The position numbers were made by a program, and so were the translations under genes. Below the pieces are notes generated by a model. It was not told the origin of the DNA and made no database searches. It saw nothing but the letters and a program-made list of their open reading frames with translations. Of a stretch of 64,000 nucleotides of DNA, positions 28,061 through 38,472 are shown piece by piece (the stretch's first letter is position 1; every line of letters starts with the position of its first letter). This stretch comes from Pyrenula massariospora (lineage: Eukaryota > Ascomycota > Eurotiomycetes > Pyrenulales > Pyrenulaceae): NCBI GenBank assembly GCA_021030905.1, contig JAGFMI010000006.1, positions 1,612,001 to 1,676,000 of the forward strand. The letters are read 5' to 3'.

Positions 28061-28324
28061 ATGATGTCGTTGATTAAGCGGAAAAGCAGTGACAGGATGT
28101 CCCAGAGCTATGATACTCTCCAGGATGCAGAATCATTCGTTTGCTCAGACCGTGGAGCCGAAGACCGAAGATCCGGAGAACCGAAGAATGCAGAACCGAA
28201 GACCAGCGAGCCGGAGGCCACAGAGCTCATGAGCGCAGAGCAGGAAACTAGCGAGCTGAAGGGCAATGGAGAAGTAAGCGTCTGTCTAGTCGAAGATCGC
28301 AATGCCATCTACCTGTTGCAGTAG
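28061..28324 (+). CDS. Possible small hypothetical protein, Glu/Pro-rich
   Basis: An 87-codon frame beginning MMSLIKRKSSDRMSQSY. The middle is low-complexity, with repeated E-P-K/E elements. A GTAAGC donor follows the GNGE codons, so the true C terminus may be spliced elsewhere. I recognise no family. The basic N terminus and acidic repeats suggest a disordered protein if it is expressed at all. Confidence 0.2.
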   Translation: MMSLIKRKSSDRMSQSYDTLQDAESFVCSDRGAEDRRSGEPKNAEPKTSEPEATELMSAEQETSELKGNGEVSVCLVEDRNAIYLLQ

Positions 28325-28471
28325 TGGGTACAAGAGCCGCGCATTGTAGTCCAACTACCGCCGCCAGTGTCTAGTTAGGCGTCTACGGACTTATCGGAAA
28401 GCTGATTGACGCCAAAGCTGATATGGCATAGAGACCGACAAGAAATACTTCCTCGAGCTAGCCTCGCCTTG

Positions 28472-28561
28472 GCCTTGTCCTGCTTGGAGCAAGTCCTCCT
28501 AGCCTTGTCCTACCCGGAGTATGTCGTCCTAGCCTTGTCATGCTCGGAGTGCCTCGTCCTG
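28472..28561. repeat. 30-base tandem repeat, three units
   Basis: Units 28472-28501, 28502-28531 and 28532-28561 each begin GCCTTGTC and share the CGGAGT core with substitutions. Because 30 is a multiple of three, any frame through it gives a ten-residue repeat, but no supported gene covers it. It is probably a non-coding minisatellite. Confidence 0.8.
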
Positions 28562-29723
28562 TTTAGATATCACGAAGGAAAAAAGGCAAGTGACGAATGA
28601 TTTATCGAAACGATCCTATCGATATAGTCCCGATGTTGCACAGTTCGCATTCTCGCCCGATTTAGAAATGTCATTCTTCGATCCATCCGGCGACTCCCGC
28701 TGGACTCTCCTGTTGAGAATTGTAGAAATTTGATGATTGACACCAAGCTACAAATTATGGGGTATCTATCCTTTGCTACGGTACTTGCCAGTGCTTGGAT
28801 TGCGGTGAGCATTCTTGACAAATAAGCGCACATGCTGAGGCTCCAGCGACATGCACCTGGTCACAGTAGACCAATTTACTCCGAGTGACAATGCATGTCA
28901 TAATGATATTGACGTGGATCGAAAACGTCGAACTTCACACACCAAAGCATTATATATCAGACACTCATACTACGCATGCAGTACAACATGGTCTTTGAAC
29001 TGAAGATAAAGCACAAAGATGTTGGCGTACGTGAGCTTTGTAGCAAGAGATTCCGGTAGCCTATACAACCAGAGTTACCGTGTTGATCAATGGTGAGCCA
29101 CAATTTTCGCACCGCCACTCCAAGAACGCTGCCTAAAATAAGGGGTCTCTGAGCTTTGGGGGTAGTGCGTACAGGAACGTGAGTCATGATACGTTGGTTA
29201 ATCATTACTACAATTGAGAAATGATTTCGCCTATGTAGCCTGGGTATACAAACAGCGGGTTTAGATTTTCTGACATTCTAGATAACTATAAATTGACAAT
29301 CTATTGGACGGATCCTTGCAACAGGATTCTTGAACAAGGCTTGAATAGAAACCGGGCTGTTCAATCTGTGGTATTAAGATCTTGTTGATGGCGGAGGGGA
29401 GCATCCAAGCCACGATATCTATACTCTTTTATAGCTCGCCGAGTCCTCGAAGCTTGGCTTTGCACCGAACATTCTGAGCGTGTGCTCTCTCCCGACCTTG
29501 CTTGTTAGACAGTGTTTGCCGCTCTTCTAGTAGAAGTTGTCGCAGAAAGTGGTGCCGCGATGTGAGAAGATTTCAATGACATCATTTCGTCTCATCTGAC
29601 AAACGTTCACGCCATAATGTCATGGCCGTGCGTGATGACAATAGGCTCCTGTAAGACATAGGTCTTATCATGAAGAAATGTTCTGTGAGAAGAGATTTGG
29701 TCTTTGACGTTAATTCGTGACTA

Positions 29724-31528
29724 TCATGTAAATTGCTCGCTCGCGCAGAGAATGATGAGGCGTCTCAACTCTTCCGAATTGTTGAAACCAATACTTGTCC
29801 CGATCTCGACCTGAATTTGTTCTTTGGTGTATCTGGAAAGTATGTTCTTTAAAGATGTATCCGAAAACTGGTTTACGGGTGACGAATGCGTCTTTATTGC
29901 GAGCCTCCAGCTTTCCTCGTCCTCAGCTGACCATGCCGCTTGGCTGCAGGGCAATGGCATGTTGAGAATGAGGTCGTCGTTCAGTGGCTCATAGTAAGGC
30001 AGTTGCTTTCCTGTCACGTGATCATAGTTGCTACAAAAATTAACCATGTTGGCAAAAAATATTGTTCTCCTTGCTGTCTCGGTGGTTTTCCATCGGTCCC
30101 ATGGTGATGTGATTACCGGACATCGGTTTGAATTCGGATCTGAGAAAGCATTCATATCAGGATTGCGAATTTCAGGGTTTGATTGAGAGTAGCTTTCTGC
30201 CATCTGAAGCCAAAATGTAAGCCTATCACTCTCCAGAGTCTGCGGACCAGGACCAAAAGAGTGGACGGGGGAAAAGGAGAAAATGAATGGTGAAGTGGGG
30301 AGGAGACAGGTACAAAGCGCGGCGTACCTTTAGGAGGAAGTGCGAACTCAATCCTTTAACTGGTGCAGGGTTTCTCCATGCTTCAGATTCATCGCCAATA
30401 CATTCCCTCATCTCCAAGCTCTCATAGATGAGCATGGCATGTAGTGCATCCCATTGTTGTATACACTGGCGGCATGGCTAATTGATAGCTCAGTATTTGA
30501 TGGGAGCATGGTGGGATTTCAGCAGCACTCACAAATGTTCCAATCAGTCTCTCGCGTGCAGCATATATGGCACGCCTAACAAAACGCTTGTCTGCGGAAA
30601 TGTTTATACCACTGCCGCAGCAAATTGCCATTGAGGTGAGAGGTAAACAAGCCATGTCAGGATCCGCATTGCCGTAGAGTGAATATAATGACAGGTGAAG
30701 GAATGGGGAAGAGAAGGACGCCTTGGTTAGCAACGAAGGATACTCGCTGAGTACACGAACAAGTGCGAATAAAGCCGAAGATGAAGGGAGGGTCATCGCA
30801 AATCCCGTGCTCTGAACGGATGACGGTGTCAGTGGCGTAGATCCTGGAAGGCCCCTAGACGCCAGTGATTCAGAGAGCACCTGGCTGGGTGGTGTAAACT
30901 CTGAACGTTCGTTCATAGACGGCTCTGTTGCGGTAAAGCTTGGGCGCGTGACTGGAGAAGTGTTTGCTAAGTCTGCTAGGGTCATATCGAAAGCCTCAAG
31001 AGGATACGAAGGGGCTGAAAAATCCCAAGCGGAAATTTCAGACTCCAACAGCTGGTGCGAAGTTGGCAAGTTCATCATTCCGGAGGAAGGAGGCTGGACA
31101 CTTGGATTGGGGCCATCTGCTGCTTCACTCGGTTGTTCTGAATAATTCACAGTTGAGGCTACAGATGATGCAGCATATACACAATGTGTTCCGCGCTTAG
31201 CACAACGCGCGCAGGTGGGTTGAGTGTAGCAACATTTGGCCTTTGCTTGAACACAGGCATCGCAGGCTTTGCGGCGGTTCGGTAACTTTTTGGGGCCCTG
31301 GCAGCGCCTACGGTGGCGCATCAGCAGGTCGCCTGCGCGAAGATTGTTAGCATCATCAGCAACAAGATATTGTTGGTTTGGGTGACAACGATAATGGGAG
31401 GTGAAGGGGGAGGTGCAGATGGGGAAGAGAAACCCACGTCGTTGGTAGGACTTGTTGCACAACTCGCATACCAGATTAGTTTCAAGGCCGCTCATGCTGT
31501 CCGGCGCAGGGAGACCCATCGCTGCCAT
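29724..31528 (-). CDS. C2H2-Zn2Cys6 dual zinc-finger transcription factor
   Basis: Four exons (31528-31438, 31332-30533, 30465-30328, 30203-29724) give 502 residues. The first splice creates a C2HC-type finger C-x2-C-x12-H-x3-C (Cys21, Cys24, His37, Cys41). It is followed at once by a Zn2Cys6 cluster C-x2-C-x6-C-x6-C-x2-C-x6-C (residues 54-81). The third exon gives WDALHAMLIYESLEM, the helical segment typical of the middle homology region of fungal regulators of this double-finger type. Such proteins are nuclear DNA-binding activators and often sit in the secondary-metabolite cluster they control. It is divergent from the MFS transporter across a shared promoter, which supports a pathway-specific role. 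The last two splices rest mainly on phase and on this helix. Confidence 0.82.
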
Positions 31529-32337
31529 GGTTGTTGAACGAACGGCGGGGTGAAATGTGGTGCAGTTTACGTTGGGGTACAGCTAATGTCGAAGAAGATC
31601 CATTCTATCGGAGGGTAAGTGCATGGAGGCGCATGTTGTGCGTGGAGCGTAGTCGCTGGCTGGGGAATACTTCGCGGGTAAGGATGTGATGTCATGGTTA
31701 TGGCCACGCACGTAGGTGAGATGCACGCGTTAAATATCCTGCATATATGCTTTAGTGCGTGGGTATAGAGTGAGGCGGGACACGTGACGACCATACCGCT
31801 CCGAAGACGCGAGGCTGGCGGAAGAGAGAAGAAAAAGAACTAGCTTTCAGAGGCAATCCATCATTCATCAACTAGTACAGAGCCCGCGCCGCTATGATCG
31901 CGCTTTACAGAAAGTCAATCTCCTAACCCGCGTCATAAAACCGATCGACGCGCGCATCACGGTTTACCTAATCTGGGGATTCTCGGTAAACGGCAGCGCT
32001 AGACGTTATCGCGATAACTTTATCAACTCGATGCTACTTGCATGCAGTTCTGACAGCGATATGGCCGGTAAGTATGTGGACGAGTACTGATGGTCAATCT
32101 TGTCCCCTCCCCCCTACCCGGCACTTGTCAGAGCGGAGTATGATGGTCTAGCGTCTCCGGGGGCATGTGAATCTTGGCGTGGAGTTGGTCCGTCGCCGCT
32201 TTACAAGCTAGCCCAATACCCGAAGGGGCGCAAAGCTCCAAAAGGCGGCTAGGTCATAAAGGTATCCAAAGGATCTTGGCCTTTATACGCCGTCACTTCG
32301 ACCCATTACGTCTGAATTCCACACGCTCCAGCTCGCC
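31529..32337. promoter_or_regulatory. Divergent promoter: transcription factor and MFS transporter
   Basis: About 810 bases between divergent starts. It contains TCGGTAA at 31983-31989 and, 15 bases further on, the perfect 14-base palindrome GTTATCGCGATAAC at 32005-32018. Both are candidate operator sites. No gene is visible. Confidence 0.5.
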
Positions 32338-34044
32338 ATGGCATCCTCACCAGAGAAACAAAATGTCGATATGCCATCACAGCCACCACGATTATCACAA
32401 GAAAAAACTGATGTAGACACGACTTCCCGCTCACCATCGTCAGAACAAGGTAAGGAGCTATCAGAGAGAACCCCTCTGAGGAAGCTATTTTGGACTTACA
32501 TCGGAATCATTAGATGTCGAGGCCAATACGTTCGAAAAGGGGGGGAACGTCTATCCCGCGGATGCCTTTTCGACACCACGGACGATTCTGTTCGTTGCGA
32601 CGGTCTGTACGTCTATGTTTACCAATCAAGTCGGCTTAGGAAACACCATAACCACTGTCGGCGTAATCGGAGAATCTTTTGGCATCACCAACCAAGGTCA
32701 ATTATCATGGTTGATTGCAGGCTACAGTTTGACTATTGGCACGTTCATTTTAATCGGCGGACGCCTGGGCGATGAGTTTGGCAACAAGAAAGTTTTCGTC
32801 ATTGGTATGCTGTGGAATGCGCTGTGGTCCATGGTAGCTGGGCTCGCAGTCTATTCTTCGCATGTTCTCTTCGTCTTCGCTCGCGTCTTTCAAGGCATGG
32901 GTCCCGCTCTTACCCTACCTAACGCTCTCGCTATCTTTGGCAAGTCTTACTCACCCGGTCCACGCAAGAACATGTCCTTTGCATGGTTTGCTGCTGCAGC
33001 ACCCTTCGGCGCTGTCTTTGGCTTAACATTTGGACCTCTTTTTGCTCTGGCTTGGTGGCCATGGATCTATTGGAGCATTGCAATTGCCCTTGCGGGAGTA
33101 GGCACTTTTGCTGCCTGGGCAATTCCTCCCATACCCGCGCAGGCGGAGCAGAATCGACCGCTCCGTGAAAAGCTCGTGGATTTAGATATCCCGGGGATGT
33201 TCACTGGTGTTACAACCTTAATACTGTTCAATTTTGCTTGGAATCAGGCCGTGGTTGTCACCTGGAAGCAGCCTTACGTCTATGTTTGCCTCATTCTTAG
33301 CTTCCTTTTTGGTGCTGTATTCGTTTGCAATGAAGTTTACTGGGCCAAAGCGCCGATTCTGCCGGTTGCCGCCTTCAATTCGGACATTGGTTTCGTTTTT
33401 GGGTGCACGGCAACAGGCTGGGCTTGCTTTGGTATCTGGGTTTGTCTCGCTCTTGGCCACAAAAATATCCAAGCTAACGTACAACACAGGTCTTCTACCT
33501 CCCACAAATGGCGCTCAATCTTGGTGGTGCTACTCCCATCCAATTAGCGGCGTGGTTCGTTCCCGTTCTGCCTGTCGGGATTCTCTCCGCGCTCGCCGTT
33601 GGCAAGCTACTTGGCAAAGTTCCAGATTCGTGGATCATGATCGCTGGACAAGTCTGCTACATGGGTGGATCCCTCCTCGCAGCTACGCGGCCGCCGCATT
33701 CGATTTACTGGACATATTTCTTATTTAGCGTCATCATTTGTGTCCCTGGCATGGACACCTCGATTCCGGCGGCAACGCTTATTTTTTCGAACTCGGTGGA
33801 GCAGAAGTACCAGGGTATGGGTGCAAGTATAGTCATGACCATCGTCAACTACAGCATATCGCTTGGTCTTGGTTTCGCCGGAACTATTGAAACCAATCTC
33901 AATCATGGTGGGAAAACATATGAAGACATACAGTACGGCTACCGTGGTGCTTTATGGTTTGGTGTCGGATTAGCGGGCTTCGGTTTGGTTCTCAGTCTCC
34001 TTTTTGAGGCCAAACGTTTATGGAAGAAGAGGTCAAAGACGTGA
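32338..34044 (+). CDS. MFS transporter, DHA2-like drug/metabolite exporter
   Basis: Three exons (32338-32449, 32514-33439, 33490-34044) give 530 residues. A hydrophilic N terminus of about 55 residues precedes many hydrophobic segments, compatible with the 14-helix DHA2 family. The loop motif GGRLGDEFGNKK corresponds to MFS motif A, and RVFQGMGPALTLPNALAIFG is the usual helix 5 region. The second splice joins WACFGIW to VFYLPQMALNLGG in phase 0. Relatives such as aminotriazole-resistance proteins are plasma-membrane proton antiporters. Its place beside the regulator suggests export of, or self-protection from, the cluster product. The substrate is not known. Confidence 0.9.
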
Positions 34045-35478
34045 AGAAGTGGCATATTTCAGTCATCCAGCATCTTATAGATTGTAGAATACATCGAAGG
34101 ACAAGAGTGGCATTGGGGCGAAAAGCATATCGGCTAGCATATGGCATATAGCAAAGTGGGATTCGCGGGGTATGCAGCGCATTCCCAAGTCAGATAGGAA
34201 CTTACAGTAATCTTTATTGTCAATAATATTTCCAACAAATCACATAACCTAAATTTCTCGTTGGTAGTTTAGATTGTATACATGGCTTAGTAAGAATAGT
34301 GAAATATAGACTCATAACCCAGTTCAGGCCAACAAAAACAACCCCACTGCGTTCAATACGACCGGAGTCTCGTCATTTGCAATTGACAATCGTATCCACC
34401 TGGATCACCTCCCGCCGACTATAAGCTTTGATGCTACCGAAAGCATAAAGCTGAGGTCAAAGAAGATTTGTGTCCACCTCGAGATCACACATATCCCCTA
34501 CTGCGCAGGCACATGTATACATGCAGCAGCCTAAGACTATGCTCAACCAAATTTTCAGCTCTTGTGGACCCCCGCGCTGTAGAGCCGCATCAGCAACAAT
34601 GCCATCGGCAATCTTATCCGCCAATGCACCTCGGGACATCGTAATGAGCATGACGTTTAGTATGCATCACGGTATTGGCTCCGACCTTTGAGCACCTGCA
34701 GCGACGAAAACACATTGGAAGCCAATCACCATGGAAGGTACTTTGGTTATCATTGTCTATCATTGATGCCACATCGAGACAATTAATCCATAGCAAGAGG
34801 AACGGCCGAGCTTAACATGCCCATTAATCTTCCGACGAGACGAATAATAGCCCATTGCTGCTGCAAAACGATTTCTAAGCTTCACCAACCCTTGTATGCC
34901 CCCGGGTGACGACACGCTGATGACGCCATCTAACATTCAGCCCGTTTCATCATGACCGCTTTGTGTGACGATCAATTCCCAAGCCACCCACCCCTTCTCG
35001 GAGCAAGATGGATCGTCCCGGAGTTGCCTGGACGTACCTGATACCAAGAACTCAGAAGTCCGGCACCGCCCCCCACCACCAGCTTCCGGCTCGGAAGACG
35101 CGGAGCGGTTCCGCGATATGTCAGGGACAACCCATCCTCCTCCTACGATCAACGCCCTACCGGATGCTTTCTCGCAGACTCGGGGCGATTAGTAACCACA
35201 TGCTTTGATAATGCTTAAACCGGCGCTGTGTTGGTGCCTTGCATGTGTGCCCGGCTAAGCAGAACGAATATAACTATTCAACCGTAGGTAGGCAGTTAGG
35301 TAGGCTAGTGGTAAGAACGTCATCGGTGGTACAGATTGGCATTCAGACTGCTGGACACGTCACAATACGATAACAAACATAACAGAACTGTCTCACAAAT
35401 CCCTTTACTTTCTATTCACCCATCACCAAAACCGAACCCTTTCCCTCATCTCTTGCAGCAATCCACTCCGTACACACA
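34045..35478. other. Intergenic
   Basis: About 1.4 kb. It holds the end of the MFS transcript and the promoter of the aldehyde reductase, with a pyrimidine-rich stretch just before the start at about 35395-35478. No other gene is visible. Confidence 0.5.
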
Positions 35479-36510
35479 ATGAGCTCCTCTACCAACAGCA
35501 CCATCGTCCCCCCGGGCGGCCTCGTCCTCGTTACCGGTGCCAACGGCTTCATCGGATCCCACATTGTCCTCACACTCCTCAAACTTGGCTACCAGGTGCG
35601 CGGCACCGTCCGCACCGCCGACAAAGCCGCCTGGGTCAAAGAAGCCGTCTCAGAACGCTTCCCCACCGCCAAATTCACCACCGCCCTCGTCCCCGACGTC
35701 ACCGCCCCCGGCGCCTACGACTCGGTCGTGAAAGGCGTCGACGGCATCGTCCACGTCGCGGGCGACATGTCCTTCAGCCCCGACCCCAACGCGGTCGTCA
35801 CCCCCATGCTCCACAGCCTCCGCGGCCTCCTCGAAACCGCCGCGGCGCACAACGTCAAGCGCTTCGTCTTCACCTCCAGCAACCAAGCCGCCCTAAACCG
35901 CACCTTCAACAAACCCTTCACCATCTCCAAGTCCTCCTGGAACGCCGCCGCCGTCGCCTCCGCCTGGAAACCCCCGCCCTACGAGCCCGACCGCATCTGG
36001 GACGTCTACTCGGCCCTCAAAACCCAGTCCGAGCAAGAACTCTGGAAGTTCGCCCGCGAGGCGCAGCCGAGCTTCGTCGTCAACACCGTGTTGCCGTGCT
36101 TCACCGTCGGCCCCATCGTACACCGCCAGCAGCCGGGGAGCACGGGGAAGTGGGTCATGGACTTCTGGAAGGATCCCGGGCACGCGGAGCCGCTGAGGCA
36201 GTTCGGCGCGAGCTACTACAGCGACGCGGAGGATGTGGCGCTGCTGCATGTGGCGGGGCTGACGCAGGAGGATGTAAGGGGGGAACGGTTGTTTGCGTTC
36301 GAGGAGGCGTTTAATTTTAACTCGTGGGTGGAGGTGTTCCGGAAGCTGGCGCCGGAGAAGGGGTGGCCGGGGGAGGATAAGGGGCAGGCGAGGGATTTGA
36401 GTACGGTGGATACCTCGAGGGAGGTGGAGTTGTTGGGGAGGTTTGGGAAGGGAGGGTGGACGGGGTTCTTTGAAAGTGTGAAGAGGGCGGTGGTGGAGGG
36501 GAGGTCGTGA
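35479..36510 (+). CDS. NAD(P)-dependent aldehyde/ketone reductase (extended SDR)
   Basis: A single exon of 343 residues. The N terminus LVLVTGANGFIGSHIV carries the GxxGxxG dinucleotide motif at about residues 20-26. VRGTVRTADKAAWV follows, as in Gre2-type and dihydroflavonol-reductase-like enzymes. FTSSNQAAL and the catalytic Y-x3-K in VYSALKTQSEQ are present. It should reduce an aldehyde or ketone with NADPH in the cytosol. It is very GC-rich; the coding strand is C-rich for the first 600 bases and G-rich after about 36120, unlike the cluster genes. Membership of the polyketide cluster is doubtful on this compositional ground. Confidence 0.9.
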   Translation: MSSSTNSTIVPPGGLVLVTGANGFIGSHIVLTLLKLGYQVRGTVRTADKAAWVKEAVSERFPTAKFTTALVPDVTAPGAYDSVVKGVDGIVHVAGDMSFSPDPNAVVTPMLHSLRGLLETAAAHNVKRFVFTSSNQAALNRTFNKPFTISKSSWNAAAVASAWKPPPYEPDRIWDVYSALKTQSEQELWKFAREAQPSFVVNTVLPCFTVGPIVHRQQPGSTGKWVMDFWKDPGHAEPLRQFGASYYSDAEDVALLHVAGLTQEDVRGERLFAFEEAFNFNSWVEVFRKLAPEKGWPGEDKGQARDLSTVDTSREVELLGRFGKGGWTGFFESVKRAVVEGRS

Positions 36511-36903
36511 GGGATTGGGTAAGGAATGATCGGGATGCCACATTAGCATTGTTCGTGATGGCTTTTAGCGCTAAAGCGACCAGAGACCTATACCATTCTA
36601 GTGTCGTACGGTGCGGCCACGTTATCGTGGAGCTGGCAGCATACATTGAGCATCATATAGAGGTACACACCCATACGGGAGCTTGCTACCAGCTAGGCAG
36701 CTGGCAATATGATATAAATTGAAGGCTTGTTCGATCCTATGCTCAATCCTGTATATATAAGCGCGTTCATAGGTATGTCTAGCTCTCTACAACTCCATAT
36801 GTTGCCGTTCCTCTCGTCCATCTACCTGCTCGTGTCGATAGCACCCTTCCATACAAGCACAGCCGCCTTTCCGCGGCATGTCACCAGACCTGTCCACACA
36901 AAC
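36511..36903. other. Convergent intergenic region
   Basis: About 390 bases between the 3' ends of the reductase and the BBE-type oxidase. It probably contains both transcript ends. Nothing else is seen. Confidence 0.5.
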
Positions 36904-38472
36904 TCACAGCCCGCTACGACCATCCCCCTGGCCAGCCCGAACCGGCTCAAAGAACCTAAACCGATTCTCCGGATCATACTCCCTCTTCAGCCCCCTCAGC
37001 TTCTCCAGCCGCCACCCCTCGTACCCGTAGACGGCGCCGTTACTCTCATCCCCATGCGCATAGTTCACATACGCCACCAGCTCCCCCGTGCCCCTCCGCA
37101 TCGCGTCCCTGATCCGCCGCCCCAGAGCTTCCACCTCGGCATCCAAACTCGTATTCCCCGGCGGATACGCAAACAGCGGGCTCGCGAGCAAACCGCGCTC
37201 CCGGTCTGGGTACGCGGTGCTGTGGTTCGGGATCGCCTGCACGCGGTTCACCGGGTAGCCTTCCAGCAACATCGTTGAGCCGGCGAGGGCGGGCGGGAAG
37301 GCGGCGAAGATGTTGAGCACGGCGCGGAGGTTGGCGAGGTCCCAGGTGTACAGGTTTGTGGGGTAGAGCCGGCGGCCCATGCCTTCGACGCAGGCGGGGC
37401 CGGCGCGGTCGGCGTTGGCGATGGAGTTGACGGCGCGGAGGTCGACCCATTTTTGCACGACGGCGAGGGGGTGGAGGGCGTGGAGGGGGGAGGTGTATTG
37501 GGCGGGGATGGCGGGGCCTTGCCAGAAGACGAGGAGGATGACGACGGGGTCGGGGGAGAGGGAGGGGCGGAGGGCGATGAGGCCGTAGTGCATGAGGTTG
37601 ACTGGGCGGTGTTCGGCGGTGATCCACTGGTTCGCAATGGTAAAGACGGCTTCCAGCTTGTCTTGGGTGAAGGTAAAGTTTGCGGTGGCGTACCCGTCCA
37701 TCCCCGGCACGCGGTCGTGGATCTGGTAGTGGAATGATGTGACGATGCCGAAGTTGTGTCCAGCGCCCTTCAGGCCCCAGTACAAGTCCGGGTTGGAGGT
37801 GTTGGAGACCGTGATTGCAGAACCATTTCCGAGCACGAGACGCGCAGAGAGCATGTTGTCAGCCAGGAGCCCATACTGGCCTTGAAGAATGCCATGACCG
37901 CCACCGAGCATAGGCCCTACAAAGCCGGTACAGTCACAACCGCCAGCGGTGGCTTGCTTTCCCATGTCCCACAAGTCCGAAATGACCTCGTGAGAAAGCG
38001 ATCCGGGTTGGATAATCGCTTGCGTGCCGTTGCTTCCTGGTGCGAGTGCAGTGCCATTCAAGCCACGCATCCAGATTCCGATTGCGCCTTGAGCTGATTT
38101 GAGCGCAGACGAGCTCCCGTGACCACCTCCAATAGCTAGAAAAGGTACCTTCAACGAGTTTGCGTAAAGAACCTTTTTAAGAAGTATCAGCAATACACTC
38201 ACTTGGAAGCCAAAGGTAGAATTACTTACCGTCTGTTGAACATCTGGCTCTGCGGCAACCTTCACAATCACGTCAAGGCCGGGTGAAACGGCTGTAGCCC
38301 ATCTAGTTGTTGCATTTTTGTACCCAACAGACCCAGGATAGTAGATTTGAGCATCGTGTGAAAGCAGGGGAAGGAGATCCTGGGTAAGGTTTGCAGTAGC
38401 TAAGCTACTAGCAACGGTGAGTGAAATGAGACTAGCCAGAATTGTGGCTTTGAGAAGCTGGACAATGGTCAT
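36904..38472 (-). CDS. Secreted berberine-bridge-type FAD oxidoreductase
   Basis: Two exons (38472-38230, 38172-36904) give 503 residues. The 57-base intron is a multiple of three without a stop, so an unspliced reading also stays open, but GTAAGT and AAAAAG ends and the family text QQT-VLYANSLKVPF favour splicing. Residues 1-25 form a signal peptide. The FAD-binding domain has GGGHGSS (His99, likely flavin-linked) and GGCDCTGFVG (Cys160/162, candidate second link). A BBE motif closes the protein (YVNYAHGDES and YDPENRFRF). Such enzymes oxidise sugars, alcohols or secondary metabolites outside the cell or in the secretory pathway. Several N-x-S/T sites occur. The substrate is unknown, and it may or may not belong to the cluster. 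Confidence 0.9.
   Translation of the reverse strand: MTIVQLLKATILASLISLTVASSLATANLTQDLLPLLSHDAQIYYPGSVGYKNATTRWATAVSPGLDVIVKVAAEPDVQQTVSNSTFGFQVSVLLILLKKVLYANSLKVPFLAIGGGHGSSSALKSAQGAIGIWMRGLNGTALAPGSNGTQAIIQPGSLSHEVISDLWDMGKQATAGGCDCTGFVGPMLGGGHGILQGQYGLLADNMLSARLVLGNGSAITVSNTSNPDLYWGLKGAGHNFGIVTSFHYQIHDRVPGMDGYATANFTFTQDKLEAVFTIANQWITAEHRPVNLMHYGLIALRPSLSPDPVVILLVFWQGPAIPAQYTSPLHALHPLAVVQKWVDLRAVNSIANADRAGPACVEGMGRRLYPTNLYTWDLANLRAVLNIFAAFPPALAGSTMLLEGYPVNRVQAIPNHSTAYPDRERGLLASPLFAYPPGNTSLDAEVEALGRRIRDAMRRGTGELVAYVNYAHGDESNGAVYGYEGWRLEKLRGLKREYDPENRFRFFEPVRAGQGDGRSGL

Larger units (their letters stand above)
27349..29723. other. Gene-poor stretch with small repeats
   Basis: About 2.4 kb. 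It includes one weak small reading frame (28061-28324) and a 30-base tandem repeat (28472-28561). A short poly-A run lies near 27937. Nothing else is recognisable. Confidence 0.45.

Noticed and set aside
38173-38229. In-frame 19-codon insert in the BBE oxidase as coding
   Set aside because: It has canonical GTAAGT and AG ends and interrupts conserved text; it is better explained as an intron that happens to stay open.
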